Shown here in pieces: positions 8,952 through 17,804 of a stretch of DNA of 64,000 nucleotides. Position numbers and translations under genes: made by a program. The notes below the pieces were generated by a model. That model saw only the letters and a list, made by a program, of their open reading frames with translations, did no database searches and was not told where the DNA came from. Each line of letters begins with the position of its first letter. Within the stretch, counting starts at the first letter, position 1. This stretch comes from Halomonas korlensis. GTDB taxonomy: Bacteria > Pseudomonadota > Gammaproteobacteria > Pseudomonadales > Halomonadaceae. The stretch spans positions 34,666 through 98,665 of the forward strand of contig NZ_FPBP01000014.1 in NCBI RefSeq assembly GCF_900116705.1. The letters run 5' to 3'.

Positions 8952-11897
8952 ATGAGCGACTTTTCACCCGGCCAACGCTGGATCAGTGACGGCGAAACCG
9001 AACTCGGCCTGGGCACCATCCTCAACGTCGACCCCCGCAGCGTCACCGTACTGTTCGGTGCCAGTCAGGAAACGCGCACCTACAGCAACCGCCAGGCACC
9101 GCTCACCCGGGTGATCTTTGGCAATGGCGACCGCCTGGAAGCCGCCGATGGCTGGCACCTGACCGTCGATGACAGCAAGGAAGTCGCGGGACTCATCATC
9201 TATCTCGGCGAGGATGACCAGGGCGAACGGCGCGAGCTGCCCGAGGCACGGCTCGCCGACAGCATGCAGTTCGACCAGGCACGAGACCGGCTGCTCAGCG
9301 GCCAGGTCGATCGCAACGACTGGTTCGACCTGCGTTTTCGCACCCTGCACCACTACCATCGCGTCGAACAGAACCCGGCCCTCGGGCTCAGCGGACCGCG
9401 CATCGACCTGATTCCCCACCAGCTCTATATCGCCGATGAAGTGGCGCGCCGCCATGCCCCGCGCGTGCTGCTGGCCGACGAGGTCGGCCTGGGCAAGACC
9501 ATCGAGGCCGGGCTGATCCTGCACCGGCTGCTGCTCACCGGGCGTGCCGAGCGGGCGTTGATCCTGGTGCCGGCAAGCCTCACGCATCAATGGCTGGTCG
9601 AACTGCTGCGCCGCTTTGCCCTCGACGTCACCCTGCTCGACGAGCAGCAGAGCCTGGCGCACGGCGAGACCAACCCCTTCGAGTCCGGCCAGCTGGTGCT
9701 GGCAAGCCAGGACTGGCTGTTCGCCAACCCCGAGCGCCAGGCCCAGGCCGAGGCCTGCGAGTGGGATCTGTTGATCGTCGACGAGGCCCACCATCTCGAT
9801 TGGCATCCCGAGCACAGCGGCCCCGGCTACCGTTGCGTGGAACGCCTCGCCGCCCGCGTCCCCGGTATGCTGCTGTTGACCGCCACCCCGGAACAGATGG
9901 GACTGACCAGCCACTTCGCCCGCCTGCGCCTGCTCGACCCGGATCGCTACCACAGCCTCGAGCGCTTCCGCGAGGAAGAGCAGCACTATGTTGAAGTGGC
10001 CGAGGCAATCGACGCCCTCGAGTGTCTGCCGCAGGACGCCGACGAACGCGTGCGGGTCGCTGCGGTGATCGATGAGCCCGACAGCCTGGCGCTGCTCGAT
10101 ACCCTCGCCGACCCCCAGGCCGGCCCCGAACAGCACGTCACCGCCCGCGACCAGCTACGCGATCAGCTGCTCGACCGCCACGGCACCGGTCGGGTGATGT
10201 TTCGCAACAGCCGCCGTCATGTGGGCGGTTTTCCCGAGCGCTGCCTGCATGTCAGCCGTCTCGAGCTGCCCGCTTCCTATCGTCGCGTGCTGCGACGCCT
10301 CGAGCGTGACGAGGATTACCTCGACGAGCTCTTGATCGAGACCGGCCTCGACCACCCGGACGTGCTCGTCTACCCCGACGTCATGTACCGTGCCCAGCCC
10401 CATGACCCTCTGAATACCGAGCCGTGGTGGCAGTTCGACCCGCGCGTGACCTGGCTGCTGGAGCGCCTGGCCGATACCGGCGAGGATGGGTTCGCCGATG
10501 GCAAGGTGCTGCTGATCGCCCATGATCGCGAGACCGCCCTGGGGCTCGCGGAAGGGTTGCGAGTGCTCGGCGGCCTGCATGCTCCGGTATTCCACGAGGG
10601 GTTGTCACTGGTGGAGCGCGACCGCGCCGCGGCCGCCTTCGCCGATGAGGACGAAGGCTGCCAGGTGCTGGTGTGCTCGGAAATCGGCTCGGAAGGTCGT
10701 AACTTTCAGTTCTGTCGCCACCTGGTGATGTTCGACCTGCCGCTGCATCCCGACCAGCTCGAGCAGCGCATCGGCCGCCTGGATCGCATCGGCCAACGTC
10801 ACGCCATTCAGATCCATGTGCCGGTCTTTGCCGACAGCCCCGGGGAGCGGCTGCTGCGCTGGTATCGAGAGGGCATGGACGCTTTCAGCGCGCCGCACGG
10901 CATCGGCAGCGAGATCTATGCGGCCTTCGGCGATGCGCTGGCCGAGAGCCTGCTCGACGCGGCGAGCCTCGAGGACGTCATCACCGAAACGCGGATGCTC
11001 TTCGAGGCGCGCCAGACCGAGCGCAACGCCGGCCGCAACCGCCTGCTCGAACTCAACGCCTGTCGCTTCGATCGTGCCGAGGCGGTGATCGACGCAATCC
11101 GCGAGCTCGACGAGGACCGCGCCCTGCCGCGCTATCTCGACCAGGCGCTGGACATCTTCGGTGTCGACAGCCAGGAGCTCGGCAGAGGCATCGTGCATCT
11201 GCAGCCGGGCTCGCACATGCTCGACGGCCTCCCGGGCCTGGTGCAGGGCGAGGAGGGCTTTTCTGCGACCTACTCACGCTCCCGCGCGCTGGCCCGCGAT
11301 GACGTCCAGCGGCTCTCCTGGGAGCATCCGCTGGTTCGCGAGATCATGGGGCGGATTCTCGACGGCGCCATGGGCAATACTGCCCTGGCCCTGCTCAAGC
11401 ACCCGGCGATTCCCGGCGGTCGGCTGATGGTGGAGCTGATCTTCAGTACCCACTGCCCGGCCCCCAGGCAGCTTCATCTCAACCGTTTCCTGCCGCCTAC
11501 TGCGGTGCGCGTACTCCTCGATGAGTCCGGCGCCAACCTGAGCGGCAAGGTCTCATTCACCGGCCTGTCGAAGGCCTTGAAGAAAGTCAGGAAGGCTACG
11601 GCCCGCGACCTGATCCGCAGCCGTCACGACCAGCTGCGCGATCTGCTCGATCAAGGTGAGGCGGAGGCGGAGCGCGAACTACCGAGCATCGTCGAGGCCG
11701 CACAAAGCCGCATGCGCCGCGAACTGGATAGCGAACTGAGCCGGCTGGAAGCGCTGGCCCACCACAACCCGGCCGTGCGCGAGGATGAGCTTAAGGCCCA
11801 GCGCGAGGAGCGCGCCGCACTGGACGCCGCCATCGACAGCACCCGGCTGCGGCTCGACGCCGTCCGGGTGATCGTGACGGTGGGTGAGGACGACTAA
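8952..11897 (+). CDS. rapA: RNA polymerase-associated protein RapA (SWI2/SNF2 ATPase)
   Basis: RapA is an ATP-driven translocase that binds core RNA polymerase and helps recycle it after stalled or ended transcription. The 981-residue product starts with the tudor-like N-terminus MSDFSPGQRWISDGE, then has Walker A DEVGLGKTIEAG near residues 176-187 and the DEAH box VDEAHHL. The helicase C domain has CSEIGSEGRNFQF and QRIGRLDRIGQ. An ATG at 8952 with an upstream GAGG was preferred over the longer open frame from 8859, because E. coli RapA also begins close to this motif. It converges with the next gene, with overlapping stop codons. Confidence 0.95.
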   Translation: MSDFSPGQRWISDGETELGLGTILNVDPRSVTVLFGASQETRTYSNRQAPLTRVIFGNGDRLEAADGWHLTVDDSKEVAGLIIYLGEDDQGERRELPEARLADSMQFDQARDRLLSGQVDRNDWFDLRFRTLHHYHRVEQNPALGLSGPRIDLIPHQLYIADEVARRHAPRVLLADEVGLGKTIEAGLILHRLLLTGRAERALILVPASLTHQWLVELLRRFALDVTLLDEQQSLAHGETNPFESGQLVLASQDWLFANPERQAQAEACEWDLLIVDEAHHLDWHPEHSGPGYRCVERLAARVPGMLLLTATPEQMGLTSHFARLRLLDPDRYHSLERFREEEQHYVEVAEAIDALECLPQDADERVRVAAVIDEPDSLALLDTLADPQAGPEQHVTARDQLRDQLLDRHGTGRVMFRNSRRHVGGFPERCLHVSRLELPASYRRVLRRLERDEDYLDELLIETGLDHPDVLVYPDVMYRAQPHDPLNTEPWWQFDPRVTWLLERLADTGEDGFADGKVLLIAHDRETALGLAEGLRVLGGLHAPVFHEGLSLVERDRAAAAFADEDEGCQVLVCSEIGSEGRNFQFCRHLVMFDLPLHPDQLEQRIGRLDRIGQRHAIQIHVPVFADSPGERLLRWYREGMDAFSAPHGIGSEIYAAFGDALAESLLDAASLEDVITETRMLFEARQTERNAGRNRLLELNACRFDRAEAVIDAIRELDEDRALPRYLDQALDIFGVDSQELGRGIVHLQPGSHMLDGLPGLVQGEEGFSATYSRSRALARDDVQRLSWEHPLVREIMGRILDGAMGNTALALLKHPAIPGGRLMVELIFSTHCPAPRQLHLNRFLPPTAVRVLLDESGANLSGKVSFTGLSKALKKVRKATARDLIRSRHDQLRDLLDQGEAEAERELPSIVEAAQSRMRRELDSELSRLEALAHHNPAVREDELKAQREERAALDAAIDSTRLRLDAVRVIVTVGEDD

Positions 11898-12799
11898 CCG
11901 AGAATATCGGCCAGCGCCTTGTCGAGGGTCGGGAAACGGAATTCGAAGCCGGCGTCGAGCAACCGTTTGGGGCGCATGTCGGCGCCGGTCAACAACAGGC
12001 GCGACATCTCGCCGAAGGCCGTTTCGAGCACGATCGCCGGGACCGGAATGCGTGCCGGACGGCCGAGCTGTTTGGCCAGCGTGCGGGTGAATTCGGCATT
12101 GGTTACCGGATGCGGCGCGCTGCCGTTGAAGGGGCCCTCAAGTGACTCGTTGTCGATCAGAAAGATGATTGCCCGCACCAGATCTTCGCGGTGCACCCAG
12201 GGCATGAACTGCTTGCCGTCACCGAAACGACCGCCGAGCCCCAGCTTGAAAGGGGGCAGCATCTTCTGCAGGCTGCCACCGCCCGCATCGAGCACCAGCC
12301 CCAGGCGCAGGATTGCCAACCGCGTGCCGAAGTCCACCGCTTCGCTGGCAGCCTCTTCCCAGCGCTTGCAGAGGCGATGCGCGAATTCGTCGTGCGGTGG
12401 GGTCTCCTCGGTGACCACGCGATCGCCCTGGTCGCCGTAATAGCCCATGGCCGAGGCCGACACCATCACCCGCGGCGCATGCCCGCCGCTCGAGTGCAAC
12501 TGTTCGCAGAGCATCACCAGGTCGCGGGTGATGTTGACGCGCGAGTCGATCAGCCGCTCTTTCTGATCATCGCTCCAACGATGCGCTGCGATGGGCTCGC
12601 CGGCCAGATTGACGATCGCCTGGGGCGGCGTATCCACGAAATCCAGGACCGAACGGCGAATGTCGGTCCCGTCGGGTAGCCGATCACGCACCTGCTCGGG
12701 CTCCCGTGACACCACCAGCAGGCGATGCCCCGCTTCCTTGAGCCGCCGACACAGACGCTGCCCGACGAACCCGCTCCCACCGGTGACCAACACGCGCAT
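11894..12799 (-). CDS. TIGR01777 family epimerase (YfcH-like)
   Basis: The 301-residue protein is an extended SDR with an NAD(P)-binding TGGSGFVG loop at the very N-terminus, NLAGEPIAAHRW, and SASAMGYYGDQG carrying the Tyr of the active site. The C-terminal DUF1731-type part ends with LLDAGFEFRFPTLDKAL. The substrate of this family is not established. The ATG at 12799 has GGGAG upstream. The gene is divergent from the FAD amine oxidase gene and shares a 90-bp region with a TTGTACA motif. Its stop overlaps that of rapA by 4 bp on the opposite strand. Confidence 0.9.
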   Translation of the reverse strand: MRVLVTGGSGFVGQRLCRRLKEAGHRLLVVSREPEQVRDRLPDGTDIRRSVLDFVDTPPQAIVNLAGEPIAAHRWSDDQKERLIDSRVNITRDLVMLCEQLHSSGGHAPRVMVSASAMGYYGDQGDRVVTEETPPHDEFAHRLCKRWEEAASEAVDFGTRLAILRLGLVLDAGGGSLQKMLPPFKLGLGGRFGDGKQFMPWVHREDLVRAIIFLIDNESLEGPFNGSAPHPVTNAEFTRTLAKQLGRPARIPVPAIVLETAFGEMSRLLLTGADMRPKRLLDAGFEFRFPTLDKALADILG

Positions 12800-12888
12800 A
12801 GTGAATCTCCCTCGCCTCAATGCGTTATACAGCCGTTGTACACTTCTGCTAGTCTAGCGGAAAAGCCCACCGACTGTGCGAGCCACGA
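12800..12888. promoter_or_regulatory. Divergent control region with a TTGTACA motif
   Basis: This 89-bp gap separates two divergent genes. TTGTACA lies at 12836-12842. On the minus strand a -10 TATAAC is present at 12824-12829, so the TTGTACA would lie in the promoter spacer, where MerR-family proteins usually bind. The same heptamer occurs twice before the merR-type gene at 14050. Regulation by that protein is inferred. Confidence 0.45.
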
Positions 12889-13935
12889 ATGCCATCCTCT
12901 TCCGCTACCACCGCAATTATTGGCGCCGGCATCGCCGGGCTCGCCTGCGCCCGAACCCTGCACGACGCCGGCTGTCCTGTCACGCTATTCGACAAGGGTC
13001 GCGGGCCAGGGGGGCGAATGTCCAGTCGTCATTTGCCCGACGCAGTAGTGGATCTCGGCGCCCAGTTCTTCAGCGTGCGCGATCACGCCTTCCACCAGCA
13101 AGTGAATGACTGGCAGAACGCCGGTTGCGTGGCGCCCTGGCCGCAGACCCTCTGGCAGGCAGAAGACGCGGGCTGGCAGCCGCATCGCGATGCTCTTGAG
13201 CGCTTCATCGGCACCCCGCGCATGAGCAGCGTCGCCCGCCACCTGGCCCAGGGCCTGAACCTTGCGACCGACACCCGCATCGAGCGGCTCGAGCGCGAGG
13301 CCAAGTGCTGGTGGCTCATTGATACCCAGGGCGAGCGCCACGGCCCCTTTGGCCGGGTGGTGATCTCGGCCCCGTCGCCCCAGGCCCAGGCACTCGTCGC
13401 TCCCCACGACTCAGCACTTGCCGAGGCTTGCGAGGCCGTCATCCAACGACCCTGCTGGACGGCGTGGGCACGCTTCGAGACGCCGCTACCGTCCCTGCCC
13501 GGCGTTGACGATGACTGGCAGGCCGTGCGCCTGCCCCCGGGCCCGCTGCGCTTCGTCAGCCGCAACGACCACAAGCCGGGACGCGGCTCACAAGGCGAGA
13601 GTCTGAGCCTGCTGGCGCACCTGGAATGGAGCGAGGCGAACCTGGAGGCCAAGCCCGACGCTATCGCCGAGTTGCTGCTTGCAGCGTTTCGCGCCGCCTT
13701 GCCGAGCGGAACCCATCTGCCGAAACCCAGCGCGCTCGGCGCCCACCGCTGGCGCTATGCTCAGCCCGACGTGTTCGCCCAGGGTGAGGCCGTCAATCGC
13801 GATTATCGGCTGTCGCCCGAGGGCCTAGCGCTGTGCGGCGATGGCTGGCGCGGCCCGCGAGTCGAGGACGCCTGGCTCTCGGGACGCCATCTCGGCGAGG
13901 CGCTGCGAGATGCCGACCAACGACACCATCCTTGA
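12889..13935 (+). CDS. FAD-dependent amine oxidase (renalase-like)
   Basis: The 348-residue product has the FAD-binding loop IIGAGIAGLACARTL at residues 10-24, the second motif FDKGRGPGGRMSSR near 38-51, and the C-terminal FAD-contact segment LALCGDGWRGPRVEDAWLSG. The order of these blocks matches small bacterial NAD(P)/FAD oxidoreductases annotated as renalase-like. The substrate is unknown. It is the first plus-strand gene of the photolyase block, and its end is 114 bp before the regulator gene. No clear ribosome site is seen before the ATG at 12889. Confidence 0.85.
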   Translation: MPSSSATTAIIGAGIAGLACARTLHDAGCPVTLFDKGRGPGGRMSSRHLPDAVVDLGAQFFSVRDHAFHQQVNDWQNAGCVAPWPQTLWQAEDAGWQPHRDALERFIGTPRMSSVARHLAQGLNLATDTRIERLEREAKCWWLIDTQGERHGPFGRVVISAPSPQAQALVAPHDSALAEACEAVIQRPCWTAWARFETPLPSLPGVDDDWQAVRLPPGPLRFVSRNDHKPGRGSQGESLSLLAHLEWSEANLEAKPDAIAELLLAAFRAALPSGTHLPKPSALGAHRWRYAQPDVFAQGEAVNRDYRLSPEGLALCGDGWRGPRVEDAWLSGRHLGEALRDADQRHHP

Positions 13936-13956
13936 AGGCGCCTTTCGCCTTGGATG

Positions 13957-13985
13957 TTGTACATCGCCAATCATTTGTACAAAAT
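13957..13985 (+). promoter_or_regulatory. Tandem TTGTACA boxes before the MerR-type regulator gene
   Basis: TTGTACA occurs at 13957-13963 and 13975-13981, in the same orientation and 18 bp apart. The first box can act as a -35 (TGTACA) with a weak -10 CAAAAT at 13980-13985 after 16 bp, so operators and promoter coincide. Autoregulation by the downstream product is inferred from the location and from the recurrence of the motif in the block. Confidence 0.55.
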
Positions 13986-14049
13986 CATGCCCAGAACTCC
14001 AGCCACCTCGATCCGGCGGGATACACGACCACAAGAGGCACAGCCGCCC

Positions 14050-14964
14050 ATGAGTGACAAGGCGCCCCATCCGGCCGATACGCCACTTTATCCGATTCGC
14101 GAGGTGTCGCGGCTGACCGGGGTGAACTCGGTCACGCTGCGCGCCTGGGAACGGCGCTATGGCCTGATTCGCCCGCAACGCACCCCCAAGGGCCATCGGC
14201 TGTATTGCCGTGAGGACATCGAGCGCGTCGAGCGAATCCTGCAATGGCTGACCCGGGGCGTGCCGGTCAGCCAGGTCCGCGAACTGCTCGAACAACCCGA
14301 GATGGTGGAGGCCCCTGCCCCCACCGCGGGCGACTGGCCGACCCAGCGGCGGCAACTGCTCGCCGCCGTCGAGGCACTGGACCTGGCGCGTCTGGAAACG
14401 CTCTTCAACCAGTCCCTGGCGCTGTACCCGGTGGCGACCTGCCTGGCCGAACTCTGGCAGCCGGTACTCAGCGAGCTCGAGGAGGGCTGGGACGACCAGC
14501 TCGGCGCCCTGTTGCAGCGCCGCACGCTGGAATCCTTCCTGCGTACCCGCATCGGCACCCGGCTCTACCACGCCGACCAGCTCCACCGCGGGCCGCTGGT
14601 GCTGATCGAGCCGCTGCCGGACGATCCGGGCAATCTCTGGGTGCTGATGGTAGCGCTCGCTGCCAGCGATCAGGGCTACCGCGTCCAGCTGTTCGATGCC
14701 CCGCTGCCCTTCAACGAGCTGCCGCTGGCTGTGGAGCGCTTCAAGGCCGACGCGCTGCTGCTCGCCAGCGGCCAGGCCGAGCGCTCGGACCTGATCCGTC
14801 GTCAGCTGCCACGGCTGGCCGAACAGCTGGCGGTGCCCCTCGCCCTATGCGGGCCGGTGGCGCGTATTCGCGCCAACGATCTGGACCCCACCCGCGTCGA
14901 GGTGCTGGGTGACGATCTGACCCAGGCCATCACCCGCCTGGGCTCGCTGCTCAAGGACACCTGA
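14050..14964 (+). CDS. MerR-family regulator of the LitR/CarH type, B12 ligands not conserved
   Basis: The 304-residue protein has an N-terminal MerR helix-turn-helix (YPIREVSRLTGVNSVTLRAWERRYG, with GHRLY in the wing) and a C-terminal B12-binding-like region. In CarH, a W-x9-EH motif caps adenosylcobalamin and an ExHxxG His ligates cobalt. Here W147 is kept, but the next two positions are R157-R158, and the segment aligned to ExHxxG reads DPGNLW. Cobalamin binding is therefore unlikely. It sits between the FAD oxidase and photolyase genes, as LitR-type regulators often do. The ATG at 14050 was chosen because the frame upstream runs through the TTGTACA boxes. Confidence 0.88.
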   Translation: MSDKAPHPADTPLYPIREVSRLTGVNSVTLRAWERRYGLIRPQRTPKGHRLYCREDIERVERILQWLTRGVPVSQVRELLEQPEMVEAPAPTAGDWPTQRRQLLAAVEALDLARLETLFNQSLALYPVATCLAELWQPVLSELEEGWDDQLGALLQRRTLESFLRTRIGTRLYHADQLHRGPLVLIEPLPDDPGNLWVLMVALAASDQGYRVQLFDAPLPFNELPLAVERFKADALLLASGQAERSDLIRRQLPRLAEQLAVPLALCGPVARIRANDLDPTRVEVLGDDLTQAITRLGSLLKDT

Positions 14965-14992
14965 GCCGACCCGCCGACTGCCGGAGCGTCCC

Positions 14993-16411
14993 ATGCCCTC
15001 TCCCGTCCTGATGTGGTTTCGCAGCGACCTGCGAATTCACGACAATACGGCGCTGGCCGCGGCCGCCCGCCAGGGGCCGGTTCTCGCGGTGCATCTACGT
15101 TTTCTGCCGCATTGGCAGCGCCATGGGCACGGCGCCAACCAGCTCGACTTTCGCGCGCGCGGCGTCGCCGCCCTGCACGAGGCCCTAGAGGGACTCGGCA
15201 TCCCCTTGCTGCATCGCGAACTCGACGACTTCGCCGAGGCGCCGCAGGCGCTGCTGGCCATCGCCCGGGAGACCGAGGCCAAGGCCCTGCATTTCAATCA
15301 TGAATATCCACTGGACGAGCAGCGACGCGACCGGGCGGTCACCGCCGCTTTCGATGCGGCCGGTCTGCGCGCCACCGGCCACCATGACGCAGTGGCCTTT
15401 GCGCCTGGCGAGCTGCGCACCGGAAAGGGCGATTACTACGGGGTCTTCACGCCTTTCGCGAAGGCCTGGCATCGCCAGCTGACCGCAGCGCGCCTGGCAC
15501 TTCGCGACATCCCCGCGCCGCAGGCTCGCCCCTCGGTTAATGCCGACCCGCTGCCGTCAATGCCCGAACTTCCTGATGCCCCGGTGGCCGAGCGATTCTG
15601 GCCCGCGGGCGAGGCGGCGGCCGCCGACCGCCTGGAGCGCTTCCTGCGCTTTCATGGCCGCTACTACCAGCGCCAGCGGGATTTCCCGGCGATCCGCGGC
15701 ACCAGTGAACTCTCCCCTTATCTGGCACTCGGCATGATCTCTCATCGGCAATGCCTGCAGGCAGCGCTGACCGAGAACGATGGCGCGCTCGCCGAGGGCG
15801 ATGCCGGTCTGGTCGCCTGGGTCAATGAGTTTGTGTGGCGAGAGTTCTACCAGCATGTCGCGCATGGCTTCCCGCAAGTGTGTCGTCATCGGGCCTTTCA
15901 GGCGCACACCGAGCAGCTCCCATGGCGCGATGACGAGGCCGGGTTTGTGGCCTGGTGCAAGGGGCAGACCGGTTATCCTATCGTCGACGCCGCCATGCGC
16001 CAGCTGGTGGCCACCGGCTGGATGCATAACCGGCTGCGCATGATTACCGCCATGTTTCTCGCCAAGCACCTGCTGATCGACTGGCGTCGCGGCGAAGCCT
16101 TCTTCCTGCGCCACCTGGTCGATGGCGAATTCGCCGCCAACAACGGCGGCTGGCAATGGGCCGCGTCCACCGGCACCGACGCCGCACCCTACTTTCGCAT
16201 CTTCAACCCCGCCACCCAGTCGCGGCGCTTCGACCCCGACGGCCTGTTTCTCGCCGAGTGGCTGCCCGAACTGGCCGACCTGCCGGCCAAGGCCCGCCAC
16301 GACCCGCCGCGCGACCTCTTGGCAGGCGTCGACTACCCGCCTCCCATCGTTGATCACAAGGCGGCACGGGCCCGCGCCCTGGACGCTTTCAAAGGTTTGA
16401 CATCGAACTGA
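14993..16411 (+). CDS. phrB: Deoxyribodipyrimidine photolyase, class I CPD type
   Basis: The enzyme uses blue light and FADH- to split cyclobutane pyrimidine dimers. The 472-residue product has the N-terminal antenna domain from LMWFRSDLRIHDNTAL, the FAD and lesion-binding blocks GYPIVDAAMRQL, GWMHNRLRMI and FLAKHLLIDWRRGE, and the NNGGWQWAASTGTDAAPYFRIFNP signature of class I photolyases. A GGAG precedes the ATG at 14993, 28 bp after the regulator gene. A repair enzyme rather than a cryptochrome is favoured by close similarity to bacterial PhrB over the whole length. Confidence 0.93.
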   Translation: MPSPVLMWFRSDLRIHDNTALAAAARQGPVLAVHLRFLPHWQRHGHGANQLDFRARGVAALHEALEGLGIPLLHRELDDFAEAPQALLAIARETEAKALHFNHEYPLDEQRRDRAVTAAFDAAGLRATGHHDAVAFAPGELRTGKGDYYGVFTPFAKAWHRQLTAARLALRDIPAPQARPSVNADPLPSMPELPDAPVAERFWPAGEAAAADRLERFLRFHGRYYQRQRDFPAIRGTSELSPYLALGMISHRQCLQAALTENDGALAEGDAGLVAWVNEFVWREFYQHVAHGFPQVCRHRAFQAHTEQLPWRDDEAGFVAWCKGQTGYPIVDAAMRQLVATGWMHNRLRMITAMFLAKHLLIDWRRGEAFFLRHLVDGEFAANNGGWQWAASTGTDAAPYFRIFNPATQSRRFDPDGLFLAEWLPELADLPAKARHDPPRDLLAGVDYPPPIVDHKAARARALDAFKGLTSN

Positions 16412-16451
16412 CGTCGGGCTGACGCCCCTTCATTCATCGGAGAGCACCCGC

Positions 16452-16892
16452 ATGATTCAGGACCCGGACCTGCAGGCTTTTTGTGCCTTTTTCAATAACC
16501 TTGACAAAAGCTGTACAGAAAACCTGGACAAGGTATACACTGAAGACGTCGCGTTTGACGATCCGATCCATCACTTCGACGGCATAACGTCGCTGGAAGC
16601 CTACTACCGGTCCTTGTACGACAACGTGACATCGTGCCATTTCGACTTTCACCAGTCGCAGCGTCAAGGCGACGACGCCTTCGTCACCTGGACCATGCAG
16701 CTGGTCCATCCGCGGCTTGATGGCGGAAAGCCGGTCGAAGTGGACGGCTGCTCGCACCTGCGCTTCGCGGCCGACGGCAGCGGCCGGGTCGCGCAGCACC
16801 GCGACTACTTCGACGTCGGCGCACTGCTTTACGAGCGTCTGCCGGTCCTGGGTCGTGTGGTGAAGGGCATCAAGCAGCGTCTTGGCCGGTGA
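16452..16892 (+). CDS. SnoaL/NTF2-like protein of unknown function
   Basis: The 146-residue product has the cone-shaped NTF2 fold signature: an N-terminal helix with LDKVYTEDVAFDDPIH, ITSLEAYYRSLY, and strands ending in HRDYFDVGALLYERLPVLG. Relatives in other bacteria sit in the same order before SDR, FAD oxidoreductase, DUF1365 and cyclopropane synthase genes, often under light or singlet-oxygen control. Codons 17-30 are unusually AT-rich and contain TTGACA, TGTACA and TATACA, suggesting an internal promoter. An enzymatic role is possible but not shown. Confidence 0.82.
   Translation: MIQDPDLQAFCAFFNNLDKSCTENLDKVYTEDVAFDDPIHHFDGITSLEAYYRSLYDNVTSCHFDFHQSQRQGDDAFVTWTMQLVHPRLDGGKPVEVDGCSHLRFAADGSGRVAQHRDYFDVGALLYERLPVLGRVVKGIKQRLGR
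16501..16540 (+). promoter_or_regulatory. Possible promoter/operator inside the SnoaL-like gene
   Basis: The coding sequence holds TTGACA (16501-16506), TGTACA (16512-16517) and TATACA (16534-16539). The TGTACA and TATACA elements are 16 bp apart, the same arrangement as the TGTACA and -10 before the merR-type gene. Local codons (AAA, TGT, ACA, GTA) are uncommon for this GC-rich genome. It could drive the SDR-to-DUF2878 run. Confidence 0.35.
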
Positions 16893-17000
16893 ATTCGACG
16901 AGTGACGGATCGCGTATCACCTACTACCCAACGAGCGCCATACGCCAACGACAGAACGTCTCGGCGGACGGCCCGCTGAGTCTTCCAGAGAGAGTTTTCA

Positions 17001-17804
17001 ATGACGGCATCGAGCCACACCCAGCGCATCTGGCTGACCGGCGCCACGTCCGGTATCGGTCGCGCCCTGGCGCTGCGACTGCTGGACGAGGGCCACCGGG
17101 TGGCCCTCAGCGCGCGCAGCGACGACGCCCTGGCCGAACTGACAGGCGAGCGCGACAACGCCCTGCGGGTGCCGCTGGATGTCACCGACCGCGTGGCGGT
17201 GCGCCGCGCCGGCGAACTGATCAATACGCGCTTCGGTGGCCTGGATCTGGTCATCCTCAACGCCGGGACCTGCGAATATCTCGATGTACGCGACTTCGAC
17301 GTCGATATGATCGAGCGGGTCTTCGCTCCCAACTTCTACGGCGCGCTTTACTGTCTCGAGGCCGCCCTGCCCTTGCTGCGCCGCGCGCGTGCGGCAGGGC
17401 AACGACCGCTGATCGCCGCTACCTCCAGCGCCTCGGCCTATCTGCCCCTGCCGCGTGCCGAAGCCTATGGCGCCTCCAAGGCGGCATTGAGCTATTTTCT
17501 CGAATCGCTGCGGCTCGACCTTTACGCCGAGGGCATCGACGTCAGCGTGATCCACCCCGGCTTCGTCAAGACGCCCCTGACCGACCGCAACGACTTTCCC
17601 ATGCCCATGCGCGTCGGGGTCGACGAGGCCGCCGAGGCCATCCTGAGTGGCCTGGCCAAGCGCAGGCTGGATATCCACTTTCCGCGTCGCTTCACGCTGC
17701 TGGTCAAGCTGCTGGGCATCCTGCCGCCGAGGCTGCGCTTCCTGATCGGGCGGCGCATGGCGCGTAGCCAATCAGCCCATGACTCGCCGGATTCACGCTC
17801 ATGA
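17001..17804 (+). CDS. Short-chain dehydrogenase/reductase
   Basis: The 267-residue classical SDR has TGATSGIG at residues 14-21, NAG near 92, a catalytic Ser in TSSASAY and the YxxxK motif YGASK. The C-terminus is basic and hydrophobic (LLVKLLGILPPRLRFLIGRRM), which may contact membrane. It is the first gene of a five-gene run joined by 4-bp overlaps with FAD oxidoreductase, DUF1365, cyclopropane synthase and DUF2878 genes, so a step in lipid modification is likely. The substrate is not known. Confidence 0.9.
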   Translation: MTASSHTQRIWLTGATSGIGRALALRLLDEGHRVALSARSDDALAELTGERDNALRVPLDVTDRVAVRRAGELINTRFGGLDLVILNAGTCEYLDVRDFDVDMIERVFAPNFYGALYCLEAALPLLRRARAAGQRPLIAATSSASAYLPLPRAEAYGASKAALSYFLESLRLDLYAEGIDVSVIHPGFVKTPLTDRNDFPMPMRVGVDEAAEAILSGLAKRRLDIHFPRRFTLLVKLLGILPPRLRFLIGRRMARSQSAHDSPDSRS

